Below, one piece after another: positions 35,077-43,392 of a DNA stretch of 64,000 bases. The stretch spans positions 1 to 64,000 of the forward strand of contig JAKOVX010000021.1 of assembly GCA_029781855.1 (NCBI GenBank), written 5' to 3'. The notes below the pieces were generated by a model. The model searched no databases, was not told the origin of the DNA, and saw nothing but the letters and a program-made list of their open reading frames with translations. The position numbers were made by a program, and so were the translations under genes. The stretch comes from Acidobacteriota bacterium. Its GTDB lineage: Bacteria > Acidobacteriota > Blastocatellia > Pyrinomonadales > Pyrinomonadaceae. Within the stretch, counting starts at the first letter, position 1. Each line of letters starts with the position of its first letter.

Positions 35077-35432
35077 AAGGCAGGATTGGAAGGCTTTCAA
35101 AAGAATTGATTACCAACCGAGTATCCCAGATCCTGGTCATTTTTCATCTGTTAGTATTGTCTTATGTTTATTGGGAGCGCCGAGAGCGACTCGGAAGACC
35201 GTTTCACTACATGTATGAATCGCCACTTTTTAAATTCATATATTGGGTGGATTCGCCTGCAATTACGATCACTGGATACATTACTTATCCGCTAAATTTC
35301 GTCGGGGACGCGTCAAATGACTTTTGGTGGTTAGGAACAGTTCGTGTAGGTGTATTAATCATTGTAACGTCAATGCAATGGGCGCTAGTTGGATATGTAC
35401 TCTGGAAAATTAACTCAAACGCGACAAAGTAG
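35073..35432 (+). CDS. Putative membrane immunity protein for the Rhs tip
   Basis: A 119-residue AT-rich gene whose ATG overlaps the tip stop (ATGA). Two to three membrane helices are seen (ILVIFHLLVLSYVYW at about 19-33 and VGVLIIVTSMQWALVGYVLW near 90-110). No family is recognised. Genes in this exact position behind Rhs, CdiA or other polymorphic toxins are nearly always immunity genes, and a membrane location would fit a toxin acting in the envelope. Function is inferred from position only. Confidence 0.55.
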   Translation: MKGRIGRLSKELITNRVSQILVIFHLLVLSYVYWERRERLGRPFHYMYESPLFKFIYWVDSPAITITGYITYPLNFVGDASNDFWWLGTVRVGVLIIVTSMQWALVGYVLWKINSNATK

Positions 35433-35519
35433 AAAATCCCTTCGACACTTAGAAAAAAAACGCAGTTGAGCTTCAAGAAGATGCGAGTTTTGTGACGGAA
35501 CATATCCGTTGCATACAGA

Positions 35520-36412
35520 GTGATAAATGCTGAAGGCACGACCACCTGGAAACAGACGTTCACGATCGACCGCTACGGCAACCGAAAATTCGACACTTCG
35601 AGCAGCGGCCTGACAACCACCCTTGGGAGTTGTGCGACGGCGGTTTGCAATCCCGATATCAATACCTTAAACAACCGGTTCGCAAGCGGTCAGGGCTACT
35701 CTTACGATGCCAACGGCAACGTGACGGTGGACGCTGCCGGTCAGCGGTTCGGTTACGATCAGGAAAATCATCAGAAAGAGTTTTTCCTTGCGAATAACTC
35801 AGGTTCCACCCCTGATGCGACCTACAGCTACGACGGTGATGGAAAACGCGTCAAGAAAATTTCCTCGACCGAGACGACGGTTTTTGTTTATGATGGAGGC
35901 GGAGAGCTTGTGGCGGAATACTCGACGGCTCTGGCATCGACGCCGCAGGTGAGTTATTTGACACAGGATCATTTGGGCAGCCCGCGCATTATCTCGAACG
36001 AGAACGGTATGGTTACGAGCCGGAAGGACTTCATGGCGTATGGCGAAGAGGCGGCTTCGGCAAATAGGGTGAGCGGTTCGGGCGGGAACGGCTATGACCC
36101 GGCCGAAACTCGGAAAGACTACACCGGCTACGAAAAGGACTCGGAAACGGGCCTCGAATACGCCCAGGCGAGGTACTACAACCCGACCCACGGCCTTTTA
36201 TGGCGTATCGCTTATCGCTAATTGCTTATCGCTTGTTCCTGACCGCTTCGGCAACGATCAAAAATCCGCAGACGTTCAACCGTTACAGCTACGTCCTTAA
36301 TTCACCGTACAAGTTCGCCGATCCGCTGGGGCTGATCTCACAAAGCACCGGGGCTTGCGGAGGCTGGTGCAATAATTCCGACAGCACATCGTTCGGCAGC
36401 ATTGAAGCATAG
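35520..36412 (+). pseudogene. Rhs core fragment 3 and remnant tip, interrupted by heptamer repeats
   Basis: From TTTWKQTFTIDRYGNRKFD through YDANGNVTVDAAGQRFGYD, DATYSYDGDGKRVKKIS and DHLGSPRIISNENG this is a normal Rhs core end. At 36196 the sister sequence encoding RYTSIDPM is replaced by about 45 bp of heptamer repeats, which supply a stop (36219-36221). Homology resumes at 36242 (SATIKNPQTFNRYSYVLNS) and reaches DPLGLISQSTGACGGWCNN, then ends after 15 more residues with no toxin. Confidence 0.8.
36202..36236. repeat. Heptamer short tandem repeat inside Rhs fragment 3
   Basis: Five units of consensus CGCTTAT (GGCGTAT, CGCTTAT, CGCTAAT, TGCTTAT, CGCTTGT), the reverse complement of the ATAAGCG array at 39190-39252. 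It replaces part of the Rhs core. Confidence 0.8.
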
Positions 36413-36425
36413 ACCGCCGACAAAC

Positions 36426-36525
36426 GCGTTGTCGCCCGATGCCCGGCTGCGGCCGGGCCGGGCTCCGGGGGACTCGTTCAGATGCACGTTATCCACGGTC
36501 TAAAGAACGTGGCAATTCATAGGGC
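36426..36525. repeat. REP-like block, copy 2
   Basis: Copy of 33429-33574 without its 47-nt insertion: hairpin segment 36426-36470, then 36472-36525 ending GGCAATTCATAGGGC. It follows the degenerate Rhs tip, as copy 1 follows Rhs fragment 1. Nothing else is visible up to 36614. Confidence 0.65.
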
Positions 36526-36614
36526 GGGTGGTCGTGGAGACATCTTCGTCCATTAGCGAAACATCACAGCTTTTAAGTGGTTTTCCATAAAGCACTCGAT
36601 AATTCGGAGAAAAT

Positions 36615-37652
36615 ATGCGTTGGGTCGATCGGCGGGTTCTTGTCTTTCTAACAACGATCGTGTTGTTTGTGTCGTTGGACCTGTCCGTTCCGGGCCAAAC
36701 TAAATTGGCATCTAAAGATCCGCTTCGCCGGTGCTCGAAGATTTCGTTTATCTATCCAAGTGACGGATGGGTGATCTGCTCGACAGGTTCGAGATCGAGC
36801 GTACTAGGTTCGACGGACGGAGGCATTTCATGGACCAGCCAATATCAAACTGACGAAGGACTGCGGGATCTGCAGTTCGCCGATGTTCGGAACGGTTGGG
36901 TGATCGGTACCCACGGGACGATCCTGCATACTGTCGACGGCGGCAAATCATGGAGCAGGCAAGACAGCGGAGTTAAAGAAGATTTCCTTGCATTGGCGGT
37001 CTTGGGCAAGAACGAAGCGTGGGCGGTCGGTGCCAACGGATTTATCGCGCACACCGACAACGCCGGAGTATCGTGGAGCAGTACGCACTACCTTAAAAAT
37101 AATTCACTGTACGGCGTCGGATTTGCGAGTCCGTCGACCGGTTATGCGGTCGGCTACGGTAAGATCCTGTCGACCGAAAATGGAGGTAAGACATGGCGGA
37201 CAATCGACAGCGATGATTTGAAGCACCTTGGTGTCGTATCGGTCAAAGACGACTGCGGTTGGATCTCATCTGAGACTGTCGTGTTCGGGATGAAAGATAA
37301 GAAGATCGATATGAGGCCGATGGTCTTGCCCGGGCAGGGAAAGATCACCGGAATCAACTGCGTTGATAATGAATACGGATTTGTGATCAAAACCCGAGCT
37401 ACGGGAGGCGGCGAAAACGATTCGGAAGGATTCGTCCTGAGGACGATTGACGGCGGAGTGTCGTGGCAGAAAATGGCTTCGTATAGGAGCAACCGCGACG
37501 ATTCCTATCTTTTTGTCTCGATCTCATTCGTCGATCGGCTGCACGGCTGGGTCCTCGGCCGCAATGGAACGATCCTTAGGACCGCGGATGGTGGAATGTC
37601 CTGGGCCGAAAGTCGGGTAACCGATCGTATCCGTTCTGACGGTGCAGGATAA
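36615..37652 (+). CDS. Secreted YCF48-like beta-propeller
   Basis: A 345-residue exported protein with signal peptide 1-29. Six repeats follow the pattern GWVIGTHGTILHTVDGGKSW, at roughly 45-residue spacing, typical of YCF48/BNR-like propellers. In cyanobacteria Ycf48 assists photosystem II assembly, but heterotroph homologs are secreted proteins of unknown role. It lies among Rhs remnants; whether it belongs to the accessory region is unclear. The GC content and codon use resemble the genome rather than the AT-rich tip. Confidence 0.75.
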   Translation: MRWVDRRVLVFLTTIVLFVSLDLSVPGQTKLASKDPLRRCSKISFIYPSDGWVICSTGSRSSVLGSTDGGISWTSQYQTDEGLRDLQFADVRNGWVIGTHGTILHTVDGGKSWSRQDSGVKEDFLALAVLGKNEAWAVGANGFIAHTDNAGVSWSSTHYLKNNSLYGVGFASPSTGYAVGYGKILSTENGGKTWRTIDSDDLKHLGVVSVKDDCGWISSETVVFGMKDKKIDMRPMVLPGQGKITGINCVDNEYGFVIKTRATGGGENDSEGFVLRTIDGGVSWQKMASYRSNRDDSYLFVSISFVDRLHGWVLGRNGTILRTADGGMSWAESRVTDRIRSDGAG

Positions 37653-37757
37653 CAGGGCCCGAAAATTACCGAGAACTCGCGGTTCGGCCGCAAAACTCAT
37701 CAAAATAGCACCCTGATGTACGAAATGGATAAACGTCATATAACAACTGCTCGTACC

Positions 37758-38336
37758 ATGAGGAAATATCTTTCAATAGTGGGAATCATATTGATCGGAT
37801 CCTCGATGATTTTTGGATCTCTGGCAAATATGCCCACGAAAAACAAAGTCGCGGCCAAGGAAATGGCTCACGTCGCCTTTTTTGCCGATCCAGAACTTAC
37901 TGTCAAAACCGTACTTAACGGAGACGGAAAAAGGAAGCCATTCTCATTAGAGGTCGAAATAAAGAACATTTCCCGCCACGCCGTCGAGATAGACGAAGCT
38001 CATTTATTTTTAGAAAAGCAAGGTCAGACGGACAAAGACAAACAGGCCCTCGGACCAAACTACTGGGCTCCCGGAACAACCAGATTTATGCCTGGATACC
38101 AACCGCCGCCGTCCAAGCAGAAAATACGAATCGCCCCCAACCAAACAATATCGTTTTCGATAAGATTGAATGACCTTAAATGGGGACAAATACTGCTCTC
38201 GGTATATCCACACAAAGGCCTTGGTGAACTTCTAGAACCAGGTTCGTACGATCTCGGGATCGAACTCAGCGTGGTGGGAGAACCGTCAATTCTACGATCC
38301 GAACCGGTTAACCTAATTTGGTCGAGCAAGCGTTAG
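37758..38336 (+). CDS. Exported protein of unknown function
   Basis: A 192-residue protein with an N-terminal hydrophobic stretch (YLSIVGIILIGSSMIFGSL), then a single beta-rich domain (FSLEVEIKNISRHAVEIDEAHLFLE, IAPNQTISFSIRLNDL, GSYDLGIELSV), suggestive of an immunoglobulin-like fold. No catalytic motif. An in-frame ATG at 37716 would add 14 residues and weaken the signal peptide. Not recognised. Confidence 0.5.
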   Translation: MRKYLSIVGIILIGSSMIFGSLANMPTKNKVAAKEMAHVAFFADPELTVKTVLNGDGKRKPFSLEVEIKNISRHAVEIDEAHLFLEKQGQTDKDKQALGPNYWAPGTTRFMPGYQPPPSKQKIRIAPNQTISFSIRLNDLKWGQILLSVYPHKGLGELLEPGSYDLGIELSVVGEPSILRSEPVNLIWSSKR

Positions 38337-38377
38337 GGAACTCATGGCGTATGGCGGAGAGACGGAGGCGGCGAAAC

Positions 38378-38487
38378 CAGGCGCACTTGGGGACTGGGTC
38401 AGGCGCTATGTTTACCCCGTCCAGGCGCACTTGAAAACCGCCCCAGGCGCACTCGAACCCCCTCTCAGGCGCACTCGGGGTTTTGCG
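38378..38487 (+). repeat. Five-unit 22-bp-period array
   Basis: CAGGCGC recurs at 38378, 38400, 38422, 38444 and 38466, exactly 22 bp apart. Four of the five units continue as CAGGCGCACTTG or CAGGCGCACTCG; the last ten bases of every unit differ. A conserved 12-bp block with a variable 10-bp spacer is therefore repeated in register. The period is not a multiple of three, so this is not a coding repeat. Confidence 0.8.
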
Positions 38488-38765
38488 GGTTTTGGCGAAA
38501 TTAGGTCGCGAACACCTAAAAAACGGTGCCGGGGAAACTACGGAATTTTCGCGCGGATCGTTGGCAGCTTCGCACAGGTCCCGACGCGTATTTCGGCGTG
38601 TATTTAAGCGGGAATATGGGCAAGCCGAAGCCTGCCGCGGAACTGGTGTTTTCGGCCGCGATGTCCGCGGGCATTTTTGCAGGTATTTCGGCGGAGGCAG
38701 AGAACGGCGGGCAGTAGCCCGCCTCTAAACCAACGTTGTGGGCGGGCGCGACGGTGGCGATTGTC

Positions 38766-38795
38766 TGTTGCATACTTGCAACAGAAAGCTATATA
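38766..38795 (+). promoter_or_regulatory. Inverted repeat overlapping a candidate promoter
   Basis: TGTTGCA-TACT-TGCAACA (38766-38783) is a perfect 7-bp inverted repeat. TTGCAT (38768-38773) and TATATA (38790-38795), 16 bp apart, could be -35 and -10 hexamers, so a dimeric repressor bound here would block initiation of the gene starting near 38810. Confidence 0.4.
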
Positions 38796-38809
38796 TGCTA
38801 CAACAAGAT

Positions 38810-39214
38810 ATGATGATCCAAACTGAAACAAAGCCTCAATGGGAGGTGCTGGAGCGTGAGGCGCGCCGCGGCGCTTGGAAGAGGATGTTCGTGACGCTGA
38901 CGCCGGCGGGCCGTCTAGGCGTCTGCGGCGTGACGATGAAGGCACTCGGCGAGCCGGAAGCGTTCGTCGTGCTCTATGACCGCAGCAATCGACGCATCGG
39001 TCTCAGGCCGGCCTCGCGGGATACACCGCACGCCTATCCCACAAGCAAGTCCAATCGCGGCCCCGGCCGTGCCCTTTTCCTCGCCCGCCTGCTTGCCGAA
39101 TACCGCATCGACGTCCCGCGCACCATCCGATTCCCCGATCCGGTCATCGACGAGGGCATCCTGACGCTCGATCTGGCGACGGCGAAGGAGTTAGCGGTGA
39201 GCAGTAAGCGATAA
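38810..39214 (+). CDS. Conserved hypothetical protein, single domain
   Basis: A 134-residue protein with W-VLEREARRG at the start, FVTLTPAGRLGVCGVTMKAL, a segment EAFVVLYDRSNRRIGLRPAS, and the C-terminal VIDEGILTLDLA. I recall similar short proteins of unknown function, with a swapped-hairpin-like beta pattern, but cannot name the family. No signal or membrane segment. The exact start is uncertain (ATG at 38795, 38810 or 38813). Its last codons and stop (SSKR) are formed by the heptamer repeat array, so the native C-terminus may have been replaced. Confidence 0.55.
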   Translation: MMIQTETKPQWEVLEREARRGAWKRMFVTLTPAGRLGVCGVTMKALGEPEAFVVLYDRSNRRIGLRPASRDTPHAYPTSKSNRGPGRALFLARLLAEYRIDVPRTIRFPDPVIDEGILTLDLATAKELAVSSKR

Positions 39215-39252
39215 GCGATAAGCAATAAGCGATAAGCGGTAAGCGATAAGCA
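39190..39252 (+). repeat. Heptamer short tandem repeat, nine units
   Basis: Nine contiguous units of consensus (A/G)TAAGC(G/A) from 39190 to 39252. The array covers the stop codon of the preceding gene. An inverted five-unit relative sits in the Rhs fragment at 36202-36236. Confidence 0.85.
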
Positions 39253-39349
39253 GGCGGCGGGCCGTGGAAAATTTCGCGAAGTAGGTACCAATTGTCACTC
39301 TAGTTTACCGTAATTATCCTTTTATCCAAGCAAATCGAACTGTAGGCAG

Positions 39350-39366
39350 TTGGCACGGTGATTGCG
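39350..39366 (+). promoter_or_regulatory. Sigma-54 (RpoN) type promoter
   Basis: TTGGCACGGTGATTGCG matches the -24/-12 consensus TGGCACG-N4-TTGC, with GG (39352-39353) and GC (39364-39365) separated by the required 10 bp. Initiation would fall near 39377, 45 nt before the ATPase ATG. An enhancer-binding activator would be needed; its site was not identified. Confidence 0.7.
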
Positions 39367-39421
39367 ACTCTAAGTTTTGCTGACGATCCCGGGTGACGAC
39401 CGGGACGTCTCGAGCCGCGAA

Positions 39422-42115
39422 ATGGAAGAAATGAGCGAGAAGATACTGCAGTCGGCGCATTCGCATCCGGCTGATACCGTTGCGCGTGAGCTCGGGGTGG
39501 ACCACGCGGCCGGGCTTTCGGCGGCGGAGGCGGCGGCGAGGCTCGAACGTGACGGGCCGAACGCGATCACGTCCGAGGCCGGCTACAGTTTGTGGCGAAT
39601 CCTGATCGGGCAATTTTCGTCGATAGTCGTATGGCTGCTGGCTGCTGCTGCGGCGATCGCTTTTTTCACGGATAACGCTCTCGACGGCGCCGCGATAGTG
39701 GTTGTGCTGCTGCTCAATGCGGCGATCGGTTTCGCCATTGAGTGGCAGGCGGGACGGTCGCTTGAGGCACTGAAAAAGACAACGCGGATCACGGCTCGTG
39801 TTCGTCGTGACGGCACGGAACGCATCATTGACGCCGAAGAGTTGGTGGCGGGCGACATCGTAATTTTGGCGGCCGGCGACCGAGTCCCGGCGGACGCCCG
39901 GATAATAGAATCGGCAAATTTGCGATCCGACGAATCGACCCTGACCGGCGAAAGCGTGCCGGTCGAGAAGGGCGGCGCGCCGGTTGACGAGGCGACACCG
40001 CTCGCCGAGCGGACGTCGATGCTGTATCTCGGTACGACCGTCGTCGCGGGCAGTGCTCTGACGATGGTGACGGCGACCGGCGGGAGGACCGAACTCGGGC
40101 GGATAGGAAAATTGGTCGCCGAGGCGGAACAGGGACGGACGCCGCTGGAGCGGAAGCTCGAGGACCTCGGCAAAAAGCTCGTCTATCTCGTGCTCGGAAT
40201 CGCGGCTGTCGTTTTCGCGGCGGGTGCGTTGCGGGGTGACGGCGTCTGGCTGATGCTGGAGGTCGCGATCTCGCTCGCGGTTGCGGCAATTCCCGAGGGG
40301 CTGCCGGCACTGACAACGCTGATCCTTGCGCTCGGCGTTTTGCGAATGGCACGGCGGAACGCGATCGTACGTAAACTCTCGGCGGTCGAGGCTCTCGGCA
40401 GCGCGACCGTCATTTGCACGGATAAGACCGGCACTTTGACCGAAAACCGGATGACGGTCAGCGAATACCGGCTCGCCGACGGCCGGTTCGTTGAAGCACT
40501 CGACGGGCAACCGGAAGCCGCCGCCGAGAACCTGAGAAGGCTGCAGATGGTGAGCATTCTCTGCAACAGTTCGTCGATCGAGACCGACGCGGAGGGCCGC
40601 GAAAAGCCGATCGGCGATCCGACCGAAACGGCGTTACTCTCGGCGTCGCAACGCTCCGGCCTGAATGTTGCCGCCGAGAGATCGAGCCGGCAGAAGATAT
40701 TCGAGCAGCCATTCGATTCCGCAAACAAGAGGATGACGACGGTTTGGAGGTCCGAAAACGCGCGAGCGGCGTTCGTGGCGATAAAGGGCGCTCCGGGCGT
40801 GATCCTCGACGCGTGCGGTGAGTATCTCGACGCAGACGGAACGGCCGTTCCGCTGACCGAGGAGAAACGGCGCGAATTTTTGCAGATTAACGAAGAGATG
40901 GCCGGGCGGGCGTTGCGGGTGCTGGCATTTGCCGAGCAGGCTCTCGACGGCGAGACGGACGGATCGGAAGAGCAAGTGATAGACGCCGGCGGCACTTTCT
41001 TAGGGTTTGCGGGAATGACCGATCCGCCTCGTGACGGCGCAGCCGAATCGGTGCGGAAAGCCCATGCCGCCGGCATTCGGGTCGTGATGCTCACCGGTGA
41101 TCAGATAAACACCGCGCGTTCGATCGCGCGTGAATTAGACCTTGGCCAGGGCGAAGAGGTTTTCGCGCTTCATTCGAGCGACCTCACCGGTTCGGACGGC
41201 GACGCATTGGCGGAAATGGCGGGGCGGGCGACGGTCTTTGCACGGGTGACGCCCGAGGACAAACTGCGTATCGTCGAGGCCCTGCAAAACGCCGGTGAGA
41301 TCGTTGCCGTCACCGGCGACGGCGTCAACGACGCACCGGCATTGAAGCAATCGGATATCGGCATCGCGATGGGAATGCGCGGCACCGAGGTCGCCAAGGA
41401 AGCCGCCGACATCATCCTGACGGACGATAATTTTTCGACGATCGTTAAGGCTATCGAAGGCGGGCGGACGATCTACGCTAACATTATCAAGTTCGTCCAT
41501 TTGCTGTTTTCGGACAATCTGGGCGAGGTGTTATTTATTTTCGGGGCGATAATGATCGGCCTGCCGCTGCCGCTGCTGCCGCTGCAGATCCTGTGGGTCA
41601 ATCTCGTCACGGACGTTTTCCCGGCACTCGCGCTGGCGGTCGAGCCCGCGGCACCTGAAATAATGGAGCGGCGTCCGCATCCACCAGGCGAAGTGCTGCT
41701 GTCGCGGCGATTCCTGTTTCTGATCTTCTGGAAGGGTGCGACATATGCATCGATCGTGTTAGCGGCGTATCTGTGGGCGCTCGACACATACGGCGTCGGG
41801 ACGCATGCACGCTCGGTCGCACTTTTTTGCCTGATCGGCGTGCAGATCGGCAATCTTTTCAACTGCCGCTCGCGGTCGCGATCTGCATTCGTCAGATTCT
41901 TCAGCAATCCGTATATCTTCGCGGCGGTCGGCATCTCGGTCGGTCTGCAAGCTCTGGCGATCTACTTCACGCCGCTCGCCCGGATCCTCGAAACGACGGT
42001 GCCGAACGCGATCGACTACGCGGTGATCGGAGCGTCGGTAATTTTGCCGATAATCATCGTCGAGATCACCAAGGCCTTTGCAAACCGCAGGCGGAGCGAT
42101 CCGGACGCGGCCTGA
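39422..42115 (+). CDS. P2A-type cation-transporting ATPase (Ca2+-like)
   Basis: An 897-residue inner-membrane pump. Actuator loop STLTGESVPVEK at about 172, IPEGLPALTT in M4 near 288, phosphorylation site CTDKTGTLTEN with Asp at about 334, hinge VTGDGVNDAPALK near 630, and M6 WVNLVTDVFPALAL. The NLVTD ligands and PEGL favour the Ca2+-ATPase (P2A) group over heavy-metal pumps. ATG 39422 is preferred; the open frame starts with a TTG at 39377 at the predicted transcription start. It is transcribed from a probable sigma-54 promoter, unusual for a calcium pump. Confidence 0.93.
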   Translation: MEEMSEKILQSAHSHPADTVARELGVDHAAGLSAAEAAARLERDGPNAITSEAGYSLWRILIGQFSSIVVWLLAAAAAIAFFTDNALDGAAIVVVLLLNAAIGFAIEWQAGRSLEALKKTTRITARVRRDGTERIIDAEELVAGDIVILAAGDRVPADARIIESANLRSDESTLTGESVPVEKGGAPVDEATPLAERTSMLYLGTTVVAGSALTMVTATGGRTELGRIGKLVAEAEQGRTPLERKLEDLGKKLVYLVLGIAAVVFAAGALRGDGVWLMLEVAISLAVAAIPEGLPALTTLILALGVLRMARRNAIVRKLSAVEALGSATVICTDKTGTLTENRMTVSEYRLADGRFVEALDGQPEAAAENLRRLQMVSILCNSSSIETDAEGREKPIGDPTETALLSASQRSGLNVAAERSSRQKIFEQPFDSANKRMTTVWRSENARAAFVAIKGAPGVILDACGEYLDADGTAVPLTEEKRREFLQINEEMAGRALRVLAFAEQALDGETDGSEEQVIDAGGTFLGFAGMTDPPRDGAAESVRKAHAAGIRVVMLTGDQINTARSIARELDLGQGEEVFALHSSDLTGSDGDALAEMAGRATVFARVTPEDKLRIVEALQNAGEIVAVTGDGVNDAPALKQSDIGIAMGMRGTEVAKEAADIILTDDNFSTIVKAIEGGRTIYANIIKFVHLLFSDNLGEVLFIFGAIMIGLPLPLLPLQILWVNLVTDVFPALALAVEPAAPEIMERRPHPPGEVLLSRRFLFLIFWKGATYASIVLAAYLWALDTYGVGTHARSVALFCLIGVQIGNLFNCRSRSRSAFVRFFSNPYIFAAVGISVGLQALAIYFTPLARILETTVPNAIDYAVIGASVILPIIIVEITKAFANRRRSDPDAA

Positions 42116-42212
42116 CCATTCGGCGGTACGCCACATTGGACCCCCCAAAAATGCAATCAACCACGAAGGTGGGTTATTATTGCCCATACGCTATCGGTTC
42201 GGAGGAAAGACG

Positions 42213-42860
42213 ATGTATTGCACAAAATGCGGAACGAATAATTCGGACACGGCGAAATTCTGCCGAAAATGCGGCGAGCTGCTCGAGGCCGAGCCCGAGG
42301 TAGAGACGCAGGTCGCGGTGCGGCCGGCGGTCGAGGCGGGAATGGCTGGCGAGATAGTCGGCAGGCCGGAAACGCGGCCGATGGTTGTCAAAACCGACGG
42401 CAGCGACCCGGACGAGGAACCCGCGATATTCACGATCGGGCCGACGCTGATGTTCGTTAAGGCAGGCTATGTGCTGGCGGCGGTCGGGGCGTTGCTGTTC
42501 GTCGCTTTAATGGCAATCGTCAGCAGCGTTTCGGTGTGGATCACGATCATTCTTGGGCTCATGCTGTTCCTTATCCCCGGGTTTTATCACCTGCGGGCAA
42601 AGCTGGTCAGCTATTCGCTCAAGGAGGGCCAGATCGAGGTCGATTCGGGCCTGATCGGGCGGACGACACGCAATATTCCGCTTCGCCGCATCCAGGACGT
42701 GACCGTCGCCACCTCGGCGATGCAGCGACTACTCGGTTTTGGCGACCTCGTCATCGATAACGCCAGCGAAGAAGGCGGCAAGGTCGTCCTGCGGAATATC
42801 AACTCGCCCAGAAAATACGCCGACCAGGTGCTAAAGCAGATGCACAAGCTGGATGAGTAA
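42213..42860 (+). CDS. Zinc-ribbon and bacterial PH (bPH2) domain membrane protein
   Basis: A 215-residue protein: N-terminal zinc ribbon MYCTKCGTNNSDTAKFCRKCG, acidic linker, two membrane helices (VLAAVGALLFVALMAIVSSVSVW and IILGLMLFLIPGFY at about 95-135), then a PH-like domain of the YdbT/bPH2 type (YSLKEGQIEVDSGLIGRTTRNIPLRRIQDVTV, DLVIDNASEEGGKV). Function not established; it may bind membrane partners. GGAGG lies 8 nt before the ATG at 42213. Octamer repeats begin 6 bp after the stop. Confidence 0.75.
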   Translation: MYCTKCGTNNSDTAKFCRKCGELLEAEPEVETQVAVRPAVEAGMAGEIVGRPETRPMVVKTDGSDPDEEPAIFTIGPTLMFVKAGYVLAAVGALLFVALMAIVSSVSVWITIILGLMLFLIPGFYHLRAKLVSYSLKEGQIEVDSGLIGRTTRNIPLRRIQDVTVATSAMQRLLGFGDLVIDNASEEGGKVVLRNINSPRKYADQVLKQMHKLDE

Positions 42861-42866
42861 GAGCGG

Positions 42867-42955
42867 AAAGTGAAAAGGTGAAAAAGTGAAAAAGGGGAAA
42901 ATGTGAAAAAGTGAAAATGTGAAAATGTGAAAATGTGAAAAAGGGAAGAGTGAAG
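42867..42955 (+). repeat. A-rich octamer-type tandem repeat, left
   Basis: About ten irregular units of (A)GTGAAAA(A/T), such as GTGAAAAAG and TGTGAAAA, from 42867 to 42955. The opposite orientation appears at 43393-43432, so the two bracket the four-helix-bundle gene. Confidence 0.8.
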
Positions 42956-42995
42956 TCGGCGACGAGTGAAACTTTCGAGAGTGGGGATTTGATGG

Positions 42996-43379
42996 ATGGA
43001 AGGCGCGAGGCGAAAGATAGAGTGTTTTGAGGATTTGATCATTTGGCAAAAAGGCATTGAGTTCGCCAAGGACGTTTACTTGATAACCGATCGACAACCA
43101 ATGCGGAATGATTTTGGCTTGAAAGCTCAAATGCGAAACGCTGCGGTTGCGATCCCGACAAATATTGCCGAGGGTTTTGAACGAAGATCGAGAAAGGAAT
43201 ATTTGAATTTTCTGAATATTGCCAAGGCGTCAGCCGGCGAATGCCGAAGCCTTTTGTACGTCGCATTGGAGATAGGATACCTAGAGCAGACAGAGCATGA
43301 CCAATTGCGCGAAAAGGCGAAATTCCTGAGCGGATCGATCGCCAATCATATGCGGTCGATCTCAACAGCCGATCAATGA
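42996..43379 (+). CDS. Four-helix-bundle protein (23S rRNA intervening-sequence type)
   Basis: A 127-residue all-helical protein. Signatures CFEDLIIWQKGIEFAKDVY, RNAAVAIPTNIAEGFER and LNIAKASAGECRSLLYVA define the family once described from intervening sequences in 23S rRNA and now found as free chromosomal genes. The proteins form homopentamers; their activity is unknown. The gene lies between octamer repeat clusters in opposite orientation, hinting at insertion as a unit between the bPH2 gene and rfbB. Confidence 0.88.
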   Translation: MEGARRKIECFEDLIIWQKGIEFAKDVYLITDRQPMRNDFGLKAQMRNAAVAIPTNIAEGFERRSRKEYLNFLNIAKASAGECRSLLYVALEIGYLEQTEHDQLREKAKFLSGSIANHMRSISTADQ

Positions 43380-43392
43380 CCGCAGCGTTCTC

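Larger units (their letters stand above)
38337..38809. other. Non-coding accessory stretch with Rhs crumb, repeat array and hairpin
   Basis: It starts with TCATGGCGTATGGCGGAGAG (38342-38361), a degenerate piece of the Rhs core segment encoding FMAYGEEAAS (compare 36030-36056). The 22-bp-period array follows (separate entry), then a perfect hairpin GGCGGGC-AGTA-GCCCGCC at 38706-38723 without a T tail, and the operator-like inverted repeat. ORFs here look fortuitous. Confidence 0.55.

Noticed and set aside
38378..38487. CRISPR array
   Set aside because: The constant part is only 12 bp, spacers are 10 bp, and no cas genes are near; the unit size is outside any known type.
38526..38717. 63-codon ORF in the accessory non-coding stretch
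   Set aside because: It starts within GC-rich repeat flanks, has no ribosome site and overlaps other equally long ORFs in both strands.
39314..40510. 398-codon minus-strand open frame over the ATPase start
   Set aside because: Its composition (many RRR, RQ) and lack of motifs mark it as a shadow, and it would run across the sigma-54 promoter and the repeat area.
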